Positions 22,927 to 34,747 of a stretch of DNA of 64,000 nucleotides are shown here, piece after piece. The position numbers and the translations under genes are program-made. The stretch spans positions 1,461,550-1,525,549 of the forward strand of contig OX155957.1 in assembly GCA_944548615.1 (NCBI GenBank), given 5' to 3'. The first letter of the stretch is position 1. Every line of letters starts with the position of its first letter. Below the pieces are notes generated by a model that searched no databases, had not been told where the DNA came from, and saw nothing but the letters and a program-made list of their open reading frames with translations. Source of the stretch: Micropterix aruncella (Eukaryota > Arthropoda > Insecta > Lepidoptera > Micropterigidae).

Positions 22927-25202
22927 TTTAATTTTTATTTTTTTAGTTTTTTGTATTTTGTAATTTTTTTAATTTATAGATAATAACAATATTTGTTTTT
23001 CTAAGGACCACATTTTATGGTTTTTTAGTTACATTGGCATTTTACTAAAGCTTTCAAATAATTTATTGTAATATTTTAGTCGTGTCCACACAAGAACGGG
23101 ACAGTTGGGTGACAGAATCAAAAAACCATAAGATTAAGGATTGGCCATTCGTTTCCTCTTATTTTTGTAAACAAAATCAATGTCTTATGGTAATTATTTC
23201 TTAAATAAATAAATAAATAAAATATTCTCATATATAATAACAGTTTAAATTATTGATATATAACCTAAATAACAACATTACAACTTAACAACATATGTGT
23301 CAATATTTCTCATTGCGTAAGTTATAATCGGCATAAGAACATGTTTAAAAAAAAATAAGTCTCTAGTTATAAGTTTATGCTCTTACTTTACCTAAATAAA
23401 TAAAATAAAATAAAAATCAGAATGTACTTCACCTATCTGTCCGTCCCTATATAATTTGAAGGTAAATAATTTGTAATGTTTCAGAAATATTTTTATCCTA
23501 CGAAGTGATATTTTCGGGGTTGAATTATACCAACCCTTAAGCTGTAGATATTAGATAGTACGTATTGTGAATTTCCTTTAATTTGAAAGACGAAAATAAT
23601 TTGACTTTTTTATACATATTTTTTTTTCCTGACTATTCTATATCTCACGTGTATCCTAGTTATTGTATTTATATATTGTAATATATTTTATGTATACAGT
23701 ATTCTATGTATATGTTTATATCCATATATCTATATATGTATATATTTATATCCATATAAATATCCAGTATTTATCCTATACCTAATATATAATATGAAAT
23801 ATTTATTATTCTAATTGGATTACAGATATAATGCAGTGCAATGTCTGCTCTAGCACAAGCGTAGCTTAGTGGAGCGACATGAGATATTGCTAAATACACC
23901 CTTCTGTTTAATTCTTACTATGGGTTATTTTTTACGATGTATGTATTGCGTATTTTATGCTTTATTGCGAATTTCCTAAATAAATTTAAAAAAATCAAAC
24001 CCTAATGTATTTCGAGAATCGAAGACTGATTTTCTCATGCCAGTAGGTACAAGTATTTTGCATTAAGTCTCTACGAGTGGGTATATATCTTGTTGCTAGT
24101 AGTGGGTTTGTCCCCAGTGTCTGTTGCTCCATAAATTTCACTTAGCGTTATAGCGAGCGTTAACTACGGTCATGCCGCAGCAGTATCTTCTTATACGGTT
24201 TATGTGTGTACTTGTTGTTGCCTTCACCTATCTAGCTACATACTACCTACAAATGTCAAGGTTGCTCTGTGTGCTTACTTGCGTATTTTATTCCAGGAAA
24301 AATAAACGGAAACCACCAAGAAATGAGAACGTTGCGTAGGTATCGTTTGATCGTAAACGTTCTTGCATAAACACGTGAAATCACATAAGGCTACCTAAAC
24401 CTTTATCATTGCCACTTTTATATTGATATTCGTCTATCACAGATTTCTAACCATAAAATAAAAAAGCTATGTCGCTTTAAGAATGCCCTATTGTGTACCG
24501 TTTTCTGTGCGTATGTGTGTGTTTGTATCATTGCCAGTAGTTACGCGATAAACAATACTAATATTTTGATGAATATGTCGAAACAAGTATGAACTTGTCC
24601 TAGGGCGGACAGTCAAAGAAATGATAAAAGCAACAAAAAAAAAAATTAGGAAAAACTGCAAACGTGCAAAAAAAAAATTTAATTTAAGAAACCAAACTAG
24701 GTATTATAATTCCTCATGCGTAAGATTCAATTAGCAGAAACCAAATGATACAGATTTGAACGACACATTGCTTTCAAAAGAGTTTTATAAAAGAGGACTA
24801 TTGAGAAATAGAAGAAATAAATTAGTGACGTAAAAATAAAAACGCCAGTTTAATCTTAAATATATTAAGATCATAGCATTAATATTTAAATTCAAATAAA
24901 AATTGTAAAAAATATAATGCCTAGCCTATAACAAACTAGGATAACAATATATATTAGTTCACAGGACATTCTGTATTAACAAGAGGACATTCTGATTTAC
25001 AAAATGTGCTTGACAAAGATGAAATTTTCTGTATCGCATGTGAAACCATAATTTTATCATAATTCACATTCAAGAGTAATTAAACTTTACAAATCCTTAC
25101 TTAAAATCATTCTCCTTTATATATTAAAAAAGGAAGGATGGATGCGACGCTAATTAATGTTTAATAAATTTAGTATTTTTTTTAAGAACTGCTTTTGGAC
25201 TT
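22927..25202. other. Long AT-rich stretch without genes
   Basis: AAAT-type repeats near 23204-23222 and 23394-23415; LINE-like 3' UTR sequence near 23870-24000 without coding sequence. Nothing else supported. Confidence 0.4.
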
Positions 25203-25481
25203 TTGGACATAATGGTAGATGAAATCCGTATTCGCGAGAAGTTTAATTCCGAAATTATCGCTCACAGGGAAGTTACATTATACGAGCAGAGTACAAAAGT
25301 TTTAATCAACGAAAATAATTACCCGTGCGCATATCGCCTCGTCTCGACAAGGCGTGAAATGCCTAAATTGAAGAGGACGGAGATATATAGGGTTCATCTG
25401 CCAAAAATTAAACCAATGATTTATAGGAATTTTAACATATATTTCTACGTATTTTCACATGTATTTCACATTATTAATTAA
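25203..25481 (+). CDS. Short unclassified ORF
   Basis: 93 codons starting shortly after a poly-T stretch. The first 65 residues are balanced and charged (VDEIRIREKFNSEI, RREMPKLKRTEIYRVHLP); the tail is aromatic-rich from AT-rich DNA. No recognised domain, no neighbours to help. It may be a chance frame or an exon remnant. Confidence 0.2.
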   Translation: MDIMVDEIRIREKFNSEIIAHREVTLYEQSTKVLINENNYPCAYRLVSTRREMPKLKRTEIYRVHLPKIKPMIYRNFNIYFYVFSHVFHIIN

Positions 25482-26235
25482 TCAAATTTATTTAAAAAAT
25501 ACTGTACAGAATTTGAAAATGCATAATAAAGACAATTAAGTTACTGAGTTCAACCCACACGGTAAATGAACGTAACAGAGGCAAAGCTTCTAAAGAGCGT
25601 ACAATTGTTTAACCTATTTTGATATTGCTGGTGCAAGAGGATACATTTAAATAAACAAAACGTTTGTCAACTTTTTGTTATATACTTTAAAGAGATAAAT
25701 AATTAGGTCCCTACTCTTTACAATTTACTAAAAAAAAATATTTGTACCATTTACGACCTATCCAAACGTTTTTTGCACCACTGGTTTGAATTTTCTTTCG
25801 ATGTTGAGTACTAAATATATCTTTCTACTAAATTAAAAATAATAAATTATATTATGATCAAGTTAGGTACTGTACGTACCTAGCGAAGTCTTTGGGGTGA
25901 TGAAAAATGATATGTTTTTATTCATTATATTATTGTTCATAAACATAGTACAGTAAACGATATTTACACTTTTTTATATTAAAGCACTAATTAAATCAAG
26001 CGTAAGGCGAATATAAACAAGACGCGAAATGTGTACGTACGCTGGACGCCCTGAGCTTTGAGTACTGGCGAAGCCGATAAAAACCGGTTTCTCTCCGTTC
26101 GTACGAAGCCGCCAGTTGCCACTCACACACGCGTCTCAGGCTTTTAGTAGTGTACCTATCAATGTGCGATTGTATGAAGCTTTGTCTCTGTTCCGTTTAT
26201 TTACACATGTGTGGTGCAAACTCACCGCCCGGATT
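25482..26235. other. No recognised feature
   Basis: AT-rich, with a GC-richer patch at 26035-26150 holding GTACGAAGCCGCCAG-type sequence. No gene or repeat assignment. Confidence 0.4.
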
Positions 26236-26527
26236 TTTTACTTTCCCGGCCCAGGGCAAAGTATTGTAAACGCGCTATAAAAAATCGAGATAAAGACGGA
26301 AATATCCATTTTGACCCCCCCCCCCCCCTGTGATAATTAAGACCATGTCCAGATTGAAGTCTCTCTGTATGTGTGTGTGTGTGGGTGTGTCTTTGTATGT
26401 GTGAGAGTTTGTGTGTCAGGGTGTATGTGTGTGTGTGTTATTCCTCCACGATAGCAGCCTAACTCCTAATCCGATTGAGCTGAAATTTATCAAGCAGGCG
26501 TCATGTGACCACGGCAAGAGTAAAAAA
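26236..26527 (+). repeat. Repeat family A, copy 4 (3' end replaced by repeat E)
   Basis: Head TTTTACTTTCCCGGCCCAG, AAAGTATTGTAAACGCGC, a run of 13 C near 26317, TG-rich tract and CCACGATAGCAGCC. It breaks off after CACGGCAAGAG, where the next base block is repeat E, so E joined or inserted into A here. Confidence 0.8.
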
Positions 26528-27129
26528 AATACGTGTGGCACTCGGGGACTGCCGCGGTAAAGCTATTGCATAGCATTTTTAACAACTTATGCAATTATAA
26601 ATATTTATTTATTTTATTTATTTTATTTTTTCTGATATCAGATAACTGCGCTCTATCGGAAAACGTTGAAATTATTCCGAATCATTTGCGGCTGCGGAAG
26701 CAAATGATTCGCAATAATTTAAACGTCTTCCGATAGAGCGCCGCGCACGATTTTTTTTATTCGATAAAGCAAAAAAATCGGATTATTCGAAAAAATTCGT
26801 AGATAAAAAGATAGATAATTAAATTATCTTTAAAATGGTGCAGGTTTCATAATAATACGCCAGATAGTATTTGCGTAGTAATCGTTTTTGTGTTCGGTTA
26901 AAACCAATTTCACAAATTAATTACACTATGTAATATAAACAAAATCTAAAATATTCAAAGCTAAGAATATTAGGAAAATCTTCTTGTTTAACATATATTT
27001 TTTTCGAATCGTAAGCAGTACTCGTTTAGACGTAATTATCAGTTTAAAATCATTAATTTTCGTTAAGAAATTTCTTCATTCGGTCGCCGCGCTGGCCTAG
27101 GCCCGCGATAAAAGCTATGCAATAGCTTA
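26528..27129 (+). repeat. Repeat E, copy 2 (about 600 bp)
   Basis: Inverted relative to copy 1, 4.2 kb away, and more complete: it keeps both arms of the internal hairpin. The near-palindromic GCTATTGCATAGC / GCTATGCAATAGC motifs mark both ends. No ORF. Confidence 0.85.
26649..26740. repeat. Long hairpin in repeat E copy 2
   Basis: Arms of 41 nt (26649-26689 and 26700-26740) match at 38 positions around a 10-nt GC-rich loop. The outer arm is CGCTCTATCGGAA, the inner arm CGAATCATTTGC. As RNA it would form a stem of pre-miRNA-like length. Confidence 0.93.
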
Positions 27130-28889
27130 AAAAAGGATTGGGGTAAAAATAAAGAAAAAATAAATAAATGATTTAAACATATTTCTTCATTTGTTTTTGG
27201 AAAGATAGCAAACAAAAAAATAATACTGAAATTTTGTTGATTTGTATTAGAAAATTTGTACACTCAGAAAAGGTTTTGATATTTTTATTGTGTTCTTAGA
27301 CTCGCTTCAACAATGTACATGAATAAACATGTACATGAATACGGATACACGTACATATATACACACATTTACACACACACTAACACACAGATACACACAC
27401 ACACACACACACCCACTCACCCAAAATACACATTAACATACACTTATTTATTGATCTTCGGAAAACATACATTATTCTGGTCGATTTAGTGTTCCCTACT
27501 CTAGTCTTACATTATTTATATTATAGAATAATTATCAAATTTTAACCGAATCCAATAAATTACTGTCGAACTAATTACTAGGATAGGAAACGAGAGGGAT
27601 TGGATTATATCATAGGACATATACATTTACTTTGTAGTCCATTGCTATAGTCTCATTATAGTCACAGTTTCGTTTAAAAACTCTTTATATATGTATGTTA
27701 TATACCGATTCCCTATTCGCCAAGTGTGAGCTATAAACAGCCTCACTGAATTAGGTTTAGTCATGTGAAATATGTCGATTTCTTGAAATCGACCGTTGTA
27801 TGTGGTCATCAAGCGGCATAATGATAGATTTTTGGGCATAACTAGAGCTTATACGTGGGACTTTTAACACAAATGCGCACAATTCTCAATTCATAATTAT
27901 TAGTTTTTTGTTTTATGTAATACATGGGCAGAAAATTAGTAAAATTTACGTGAATTGAAATCAATATAAATTTGTAATTCACAAGAAATCCATAACCGGG
28001 TTTATAATTTTGAATGTATATATTTTTTAATCTTGTATACTCTATCATACTGGATGTTTTCTTAAAATAATTTAGGTTAATTGCAATAAAAACATAAATA
28101 AATAAAGAAACATTTGAACTCTTTTTTGTCGGTCTTCGCCATATAAAATTCTCATATTATTCAGGGTTTTATCAAAATGAAACTTTAATCAGACTATATT
28201 TTAGACTTTAATGTATATATTCTTTTATAATTTAAGGTTATTTCATGATATTTCAGCAATTGTTACCATACGTGATGTTTTTCGGGGTTAGGTACATGGC
28301 GCCGACCCTTAAAGCAATGTCTCGCCCTTCCAGATGAGCAGTTGCGTGTCAGCGACCCGTCTCGTGCGGAGGAAGACTTGGCGCTAGTGACGAATATCAC
28401 GCAGCAACTCTAACGCATAGATGGTTGGGTACTTTTTTCTGTTATTCGAGGCGATTTCCCCAAGGATAGCCATGACGGCGCGTCGAACCCTGAAGAAGCT
28501 GCGAGGGAAACGACTCCCGGGGTTATTTCTCATTTCATCCACGCGCCGACTACGTCTGCAGCACTTTTATTTTTATCCGAGGGATTACCCCACAAAGCTA
28601 TCGAGACGAGAAATATGTTTACGGAATTATATTCCTCTAAACATCTCATTGATAAATAATACGAATAAATGCTATAATTACAAATATGTTATCTACAAAA
28701 TGATTTACGAATAGTTAGATCTGAAGAATTTAGGTTTCATGCAAGATGAATCGAAGACTATGGCGGCTGTTTTTTAACACGCTCTTATTAGGTCGACCTG
28801 TATGTAACTATGTAATGGTATCTAAGGTAACTAATTTAACCATCTTCCAAGGATCGTAGCGTCATGAAAATTGGCAGCTGTATGTAGTT
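27130..28889. other. No gene; (CA)n and AT-rich sequence
   Basis: Impure CA repeats at 27333-27420. A GC-richer patch at 28290-28620 has a 97-codon frame on + (28421-28714) with no recognised domain. Rest AT-rich. Confidence 0.4.
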
Positions 28890-29185
28890 CTGATGACGAT
28901 ACAATAATATGGTACTGTCGAACTGATCTGATGATGGAGTCGGAAGATATGAACTGGAATTTCATGATGGAACATCGTATCATAGCTGTGTTTGGACTTG
29001 TTAGTAAAGTCTTGGAATGAACTTTGACCACGATTAGTTTTCAAGATCTGATGATGAAGCCGGATAATAGCACCGGGATTCCATGATGGAATATCGTATC
29101 ATAGCCGTGTTTGGACGTGTTAGAAAGGTCTTTTAATGAACTTTGACCACGATTAAGTTTCAAGGTCTGATGATGAAGCCGGATT
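28890..29185 (+). repeat. 120-bp tandem repeat, about 2.5 units
   Basis: GATCTGATGATG-type starts at 28925, 29045 and 29164 (period 120 then 119). Units share CATGATGGAA, ATCGTATCATAGC, GTGTTTGGAC and GAACTTTGACCACGATTA. Units differ by scattered substitutions. Frames on - here are shadows. Confidence 0.9.
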
Positions 29186-29691
29186 TTTTGGTTTTTACGT
29201 GCATTTATAAAAGCGTGTTTTTAGTGTTTCTTTAATAAATCCGATAACAATAAATATATTGAAATGAGTAAAAAACACGACTGCCGTTAGAGAAAGTAAA
29301 CTATTCTATTTATAATTATTTTTATTACAGTTTTTATGTTTTTTTATGTGGTTTACGTATTTATCCATATAGGTACATGTATATTTCCGGAATGAACTTA
29401 AATCAGATAACAAGTAAATACTAATGTGTCCAAAAAGTAAGATCAATTTTCAATTTAAATGGCGCGCATATGTCAAATCTCGAAAATAATTTTTTTTCTA
29501 AAATGGTAGGTAGTACTGGGATAGATATCTGTGTCAAATTTCAAATATTACAAGTCACTAGAATTTGAGCTGCGCTTGGTTTAGTACTACGCAAAAAGTA
29601 TTTTTTTCGATTTTTGCAGTGTCTGATTTTTTGAACAAAGAAGTTGCATTAAATTTTGTTTGCCAAATATTATTTTTATACAGAAACATTT
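29186..29691. other. Probable mariner 5' flank
   Basis: AT-rich sequence leading into a mariner remnant; no terminal repeat could be confirmed. Confidence 0.3.
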
Positions 29692-30278
29692 AGGATGTTG
29701 CAGATAGCCTATGGTGAGCAGAAGTTTTCGGAAAGAAATGATTACAAGTGGTATAAATAGTTTAAAGGAGGAGGAGCGTCAACCTCAACCTCAACCGACG
29801 ATAGTCACGGTAAACAAATTAAATATTTGATGCTTAAAGACCGTCGAAAAACAATTAGGCACCTTACTGATGCTATTGGCGTTTCAAAAGGTCAGTCAAT
29901 ACCATTTGAAAATATGTTTTTGGGCCTGAAACGCGTCGAATCTCGATTGGTCCAAAGAACACTTAATTTATTTTATTAAAAAAACGTCGTGATAAGATCT
30001 CTGCGGAGATGATTCTGACTATCAATCGGTCATGAAACACATTACTGCGGAAGACGAGACTTAGATCTATGCTTATGATCCAAAAACAATCGAATATCAT
30101 GCCAAAGGTGAACCAAAATCGAAAAGAACGCGCCAAAGTCGCTCGAAAATCAAGGTCTTTAGAAGAGATTTTTTCGATTGTCGTGGTGCTGTGCACGCGG
30201 AATTCCTTTCGCTGGATTATTACTTGAGTGTTATGCGTCGTTTGCGTGAAGCTATTTGGTTGAAGAGGCGGTTGAGAT
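29692..30278 (+). pseudogene. mariner-type (Tc1/mariner) transposase, heavily decayed
   Basis: Pieces in all three frames match the usual order of mariner transposases. First is an N-terminal helix-turn-helix part (RMLQIAYGEQ, DYKWYK). Then a linker with LKDRRKTIRHLTDAIGVSKG. The catalytic first Asp lies in ITAEDET, where the following Trp codon is TAG. Next come YDPKT and KRTRQSRSKIKV, then FFDCRGAVHAEF with the second Asp, and a final RRLREAI. Several frameshifts and stops; inactive. Mariner elements insert at TA; ends not resolved. Confidence 0.75.
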
Positions 30279-30416
30279 GAACTTTTTATAATATAATTGA
30301 TGTCCTTTTATATTATCATTATAATTATATTTCTATTATATATTATCATTATAATGGTATTTTAATGATCTAATAATTTTCAATACCTTAGATGTCTTCA
30401 AAATAAATTATTTGAA

Positions 30417-30660
30417 ATGAATTTATCTGTATCGTCAGCTCTCACCATCTTCTTTACCTTGTTAGTAGCTTATTTATTACAATACTGCCCAACAATAAAA
30501 TGTGTAATGTGTTTAGGGTTCATCTATGTATGTTATCCGTTTCTATATTCCACCATAACTTCTAACTGCTTAAACCGATTTAGAAGTGTATTGTATTATT
30601 AGAATTGTTATGTAATTCCGAGTGTCATATAATACTTCAACACTCCAAATATCAACTAAG
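30417..30660 (+). repeat. Dispersed repeat F, copy 1
   Basis: GTGTTTAGGGTTCATCTATG, CCACCATAACTTCTAA and TTAAACCGATTTAGAA recur in the same order at 62985-63150 (GTGTTCATGGTTCATCTATG and so on). The CCGATTT motif is common in non-autonomous insect Helitrons. The 61-codon frame here is not credible. Confidence 0.55.
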
Positions 30661-31429
30661 TAATTGTCTAATTTTCTAAATGTCAATAAATTAACTTAAA
30701 TATATCGTGTTTAGTGCCACATAAAAGGTCTGATTGAGTACATTCCGGAAATATACATGTATCTATTTGGATATATACATATCTATAAATGTTTTATAAA
30801 AAACTATATCAAAAATAATTATAAATACAATCTGTAACGGCAGCAGTGTTTTTTTAATATATTCACTTGTTTAATTTAAGTTTTCGTACAATTTATGCAG
30901 TAAGTCCTCTTGTATGCATGAATGACGTACTTACTTGCATTCTTGTTCGTGACGTCGGGAATAAGCTTAATTTTATTTTTATTTACCCAACGTGAGCGTC
31001 GCCATATATTTTCCCACGGGACGGCAGATTGAAATGTAAACGGGTAGGAGAATTTTTCTCGCGTACAAGTTCACACAGAAATAGAATTCCCGAGTAGATA
31101 TTTTAGTGTCTGAGAAGCATGACAATATTTTGAACTATTTGAAACAATGATATTTTAAATCGGGGTGAGCACAAAAGGAGTAGGGGAGCGCTGGGCAATG
31201 AAAGCGGGTGGGTAATGAGAGCGATGGCGATTGAATGAAGCCTATGCACATTCGGGTAAACTGAAGCACTCGGCCGTTGCCGTCAACCATCGAGAAAGTT
31301 CGCCTGACGCGCAAGAATCGTTAGTCCCCTGCGTTTTTTTTACTTTGTTTACATATTCAAAAAGCTTTTCACAAATTCACAAAACGATCACAAACACATT
31401 TATTGACATATGGACAGAACGACGTCTTT
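30661..31429. other. No recognised feature
   Basis: AT-rich to 30900, then a GC-richer part at 30940-31330. An 85-codon frame at 31231 (+) has no domain. Confidence 0.4.
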
Positions 31430-33060
31430 TGTGTCTGTTAGTATTGTATAAAATATTAATATATTACCAACGAATTTTTAAATCGTAGCTTTTATAATTT
31501 TAATATTATATACATAAAGATGTTAATTTTTGATTTAGTGTAGGTATAGTTTGCATTACGAAATAATTATGCATTTTAATAATCAGATGGATAATTTACT
31601 GATAGCATTCTATCCCTCCATACTATCTCTGTGATATAATCAGCCTATATTTAAAAAAATGCTACTAATAAATTAATGTTATCATTGTATTAATAATAAT
31701 TTATATCTACTAAATGTGAAGTGTTATTTATTTATGTTTATGTATTTAATAGATGAATTATTATCATTTGTTAAATTATTGGGTATTTCAACTACACCTT
31801 TAAAAGAAATGTTATTATAAATAGCCAGATAAATTTCTATTAATTTCGCCGTCAATGCTATCAGGGCCAACTGCATTTTGCCAGCACAGGAGGGTTGCCA
31901 AGTCGTACTATGTAGTTGAGCAATGGGAGTTAATGAGCCCTTGTTGAGTTAGCCACGAAGACCCATTCTGTTCAGGGTTGGTCACACTCACGGGTCAACA
32001 CCTATCCGACGGCCTACACGCATGAAGTCCGAGCCTGGGTAGGACTCTGGCCTTGGTTAGTTTCCCCTGGGAATCAACCTTCTGGCCCTCCTGGACGGTC
32101 TGCACACCGTGCGGCGTAAACCAATCGACTGTGCACTCTGACTAACAGTCGGGGGAGTCTGGAAGCAGTACTGTTTCCTATAGAGCGGGGGTGGTTGCGG
32201 ACCTTACGGCGACTGCTCTTGAAACGACCATCGGCTATCCGATCCTGGGTGAACAGCCGGGCAAAGGACGCTGTGGTTCGCGATAGATTCGGTAAAGCGC
32301 GCAAGCGACCTCAGACTCGAAACCAAACGAGAGACTGGATTAATCTGGTCACAATTGGAAGTAAGGGCGTGAGTGTAAGCCCGCTATATGTAACACTCCT
32401 GGCTATCTCGCTGTTAAGGCGTTGGCCTCTTACGGGTATGTGGCGGAGCTTGACGATGGACTGTTTGGTCCAAGTTTTCTGCGCTCACTCCAGGGAGATA
32501 GAACGACTAATCGTTAAAACTTCCTGAGGTGACGGGCTCGCCCGCTGTAGTCGATAACCCCAGTTGTAGTTGAGCAATGTAATATCATATAAAAGCAATA
32601 ATTATGTCAACGGTCGGGCAAAGCTTGCCAAGCCGAAGTAGAGATGAGGTAGTGGGAAATGTGTTAGTCATTAATATTCAGTAACGGTACGTAAGAAGTC
32701 AGCCGGTTATTTCTGTTATTTAATCAGACTATCTAATAAAAGCGACTAATAATTGAATGTCGTTATTGTTATCATTTGTTAAATTATTGGGGTTTCATTC
32801 AGTTCTTTATCAAAAAATATGCATTAACAATGTTATTATAGATGGCCAAATAAGTTGCTATTAATTTCGCTGCCAATACTTTCAGCGCCACCTGCGTTTC
32901 GCTGACACAGAAGGGTTTGCCTACTATAGTGTTGGACAACGTAATGCCATATATAATTATTGATTATATCCACGTTCGAGTAAAGTTTACTCCGAGTCCA
33001 AGAAGAGATGAGGTAGTATGGAATATGCGTGTCATTAATATTCAGTTACGGTCCGTAAGT
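31430..33060. repeat. Repeat G region with about 365-bp tandem units
   Basis: Two neighbouring units share TTATCATTTGTTAAATTATT, ATTAATTTCGC and a CCACCTGC/CAACTGCAT block (31757-31925, 32767-32945). Their downstream parts also match (about 32580-32700 and 32947-33060; AGAGATGAGGTAGT, CATTAATATTCAGT). A third, related copy is at 41450-42208. The first unit is split by the D element at 31926-32564. Confidence 0.75.
31926..32564 (+). mobile_element. Repeat family D, complete copy 3 with 15-bp target duplication
   Basis: The 639-bp block is flanked by a perfect 15-bp direct repeat, TGTAGTTGAGCAATG, at 31911-31925 and 32565-32579. It starts GGAGTTAATGAGCCC and ends near CTGTAGTCGATAACCCC. GC-rich, no ORF with a recognisable domain and no poly-A tail. 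Seven other copies in the window share its internal order. A long target duplication argues for target-primed (LINE-driven) insertion. I could not identify RNA polymerase III boxes or a tRNA/5S head, so SINE status is unproven. Confidence 0.85.
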
Positions 33061-34059
33061 GGTCGGCCGGTGCGGTGGTGGTTTCGGTCGTGACTCATCA
33101 GTTAGTACATAATGAAACTCGGCTAACATAACTTAATTAAGGAAACCAACGCTACGGCGGGCGGCCCGCCGACGCTATCCAAGTACGAATACCTACATCC
33201 TGTTGCTTCTATCAGTTTCAGGGCGGGTGTGGCGGGTATACCTGGCAAAGCCGACGAAACTAATATGTTACTGACTTATGTCTGAAATGTTTCATATATA
33301 ACGGTTAGCAACATATATAATTTTGCGACTACTATTAATTCACACGTGTTACATTTTTCACATTAATTCTGTCTGACCTCATTAATTCACATAAACACAA
33401 TTAGCCAGAATTCATAAACGCGTCTTTCGCGCTCAGCATTTTTAAACAAATGTTTCTTTCAATCCCACGCTCGTACATTCCGACGTGATTCTGAAAATGT
33501 CAACGACAAAACTTTTTAAACCGCAATTTTTAATGTATAAAATCACTCTCAATCACACCACGTCACTCATGGTCCTCTGAGGAAAAATGACTAAGATTGA
33601 AAGCCTGGTTTCCGCACACAACGCCTATTCTATTGCCTTCGCTAGGCCTTTATTTTGTTGATGTGTAGAAATATCATCGGTCTTATATAATTTAACCCAT
33701 CGGCTGCAACTGACCCCCAAAACTACCGTTTTTTGATGTTTATGTAGCTTTTTTTTTTTTTTTATAGCCGTTACTAATTTTCCTATAATTAGGTACTGGT
33801 ACATGACAATACAGATTATAGGGCCATGGAAATTTACTAAAGAAACGCGGGTTTGACAGGATGTTATCATTTCACCATGCAGAGCCTGTGTTGAGGTGAT
33901 ATTTTGTGCGGTGGTTATCTGTCGGGTCGGTATAGAAGGTTGCTGCAATATTTGACAATTATATTAGTTTACATGGGATAAATATTATATTCGCTGAAGA
34001 TATGTAATTATTCCTTTAATATAGTGTATGCCATGTGCTGTTTAGGGTGGTACTCCTCC
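33061..34059. other. No recognised feature
   Basis: GC-richer start (33060-33240), then AT-rich. A T/A run at 33752-33770. A 107-codon frame on - (33625-33948) contains a lysine run from that tract and no domain. Confidence 0.4.
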
Positions 34060-34747
34060 TTAAGAATCAGAAGGTCTGACCCAAAGTAAATAGGAGAAAT
34101 ACCAGGTCAAAGAAGAAGTTAAGTATCTTTATTGTGACAGAAGATTGGTTCCCGGCCATACCGGAATCGAGGGTAATGAAAAAGTCGACGTTATATGGCC
34201 CGGAACCTTGCTGTGGCGTACCAAAAAGCCTTGCAAACCTAATGCTCAAACAAATATGTTTAGAACGACCCGTCAACCACTGGAACAACACGCCAGGGTT
34301 AAATCATTCCAAAGCGCTAATCAAGGCTTACGACCGTAAGACTGCCCGTGAGGCCTTATCGCTAAATGTGAACAATCTACGCATACTGATCAAGGCGTTC
34401 ACGGGGCATTGAGGCCTGAATAAACACAAGTACAACCTCAATCTGAGGGACACGTAAATGTACAGGTTCTACCAAGGGGCAGAGGAAACTCCCCTGCACC
34501 TCATGTGCGAGTGTAGCCCGTTGATGCGTAAAAGATATACCCAATTGGGTAGCCATTACGTCCAACCTGAGGAGGTAAAACCATCTGGCGCCAAAAGCAT
34601 GTTGCGACTCTTAAATGACACGAGGCTTAGCGCAGAACTATAGTAGGTGGCGAACACAATATATCAGCAATGGTCGCAGTGTTACAAGGCTTATAAAGAC
34701 ATTAGAATGTTCACCAGTGACATAGTTCACCAATCAATCCTGTGGTG
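34060..34747 (+). pseudogene. LINE ribonuclease H and C-terminal remnant, copy 1
   Basis: Shows VPGHTGIEGNEKVD (34148 onward), the RNase H signature of LINEs that carry this domain. A frameshift near 34186 leads to GPEPCCGVPK and YDRKTAREALSLN. After a stop at 34411 follows a Cys/His motif whose first Cys are lost (MYRFYQGAEETPLHLMCEC) and a conserved tail ending at TAG (34641-34643). An opposite-strand sister at 44740-45345 keeps CRFCQGTEETPMHL, showing the intact form. In these LINEs the domain degrades the RNA strand after reverse transcription. Several lesions; inactive. The 3' UTR runs to 34747. Confidence 0.75.

Noticed and set aside
28831..29044. Two overlapping frames on -
   Set aside because: Lie in the 120-bp tandem repeat; by-products of its sequence.
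28890..29185. CRISPR-like array
   Set aside because: Direct tandem units without spacers, in a eukaryotic context.
31926..32564. Family D as a tRNA-derived SINE
   Set aside because: Words such as GTTAAGGCGTTGG and GGTTACGAGTTCGAGG recall pol III boxes, but their order and orientation do not give a usable A-box/B-box pair.
33625..33948. 107-codon frame on -
   Set aside because: Contains a homopolymer-derived lysine run and no recognisable domain.
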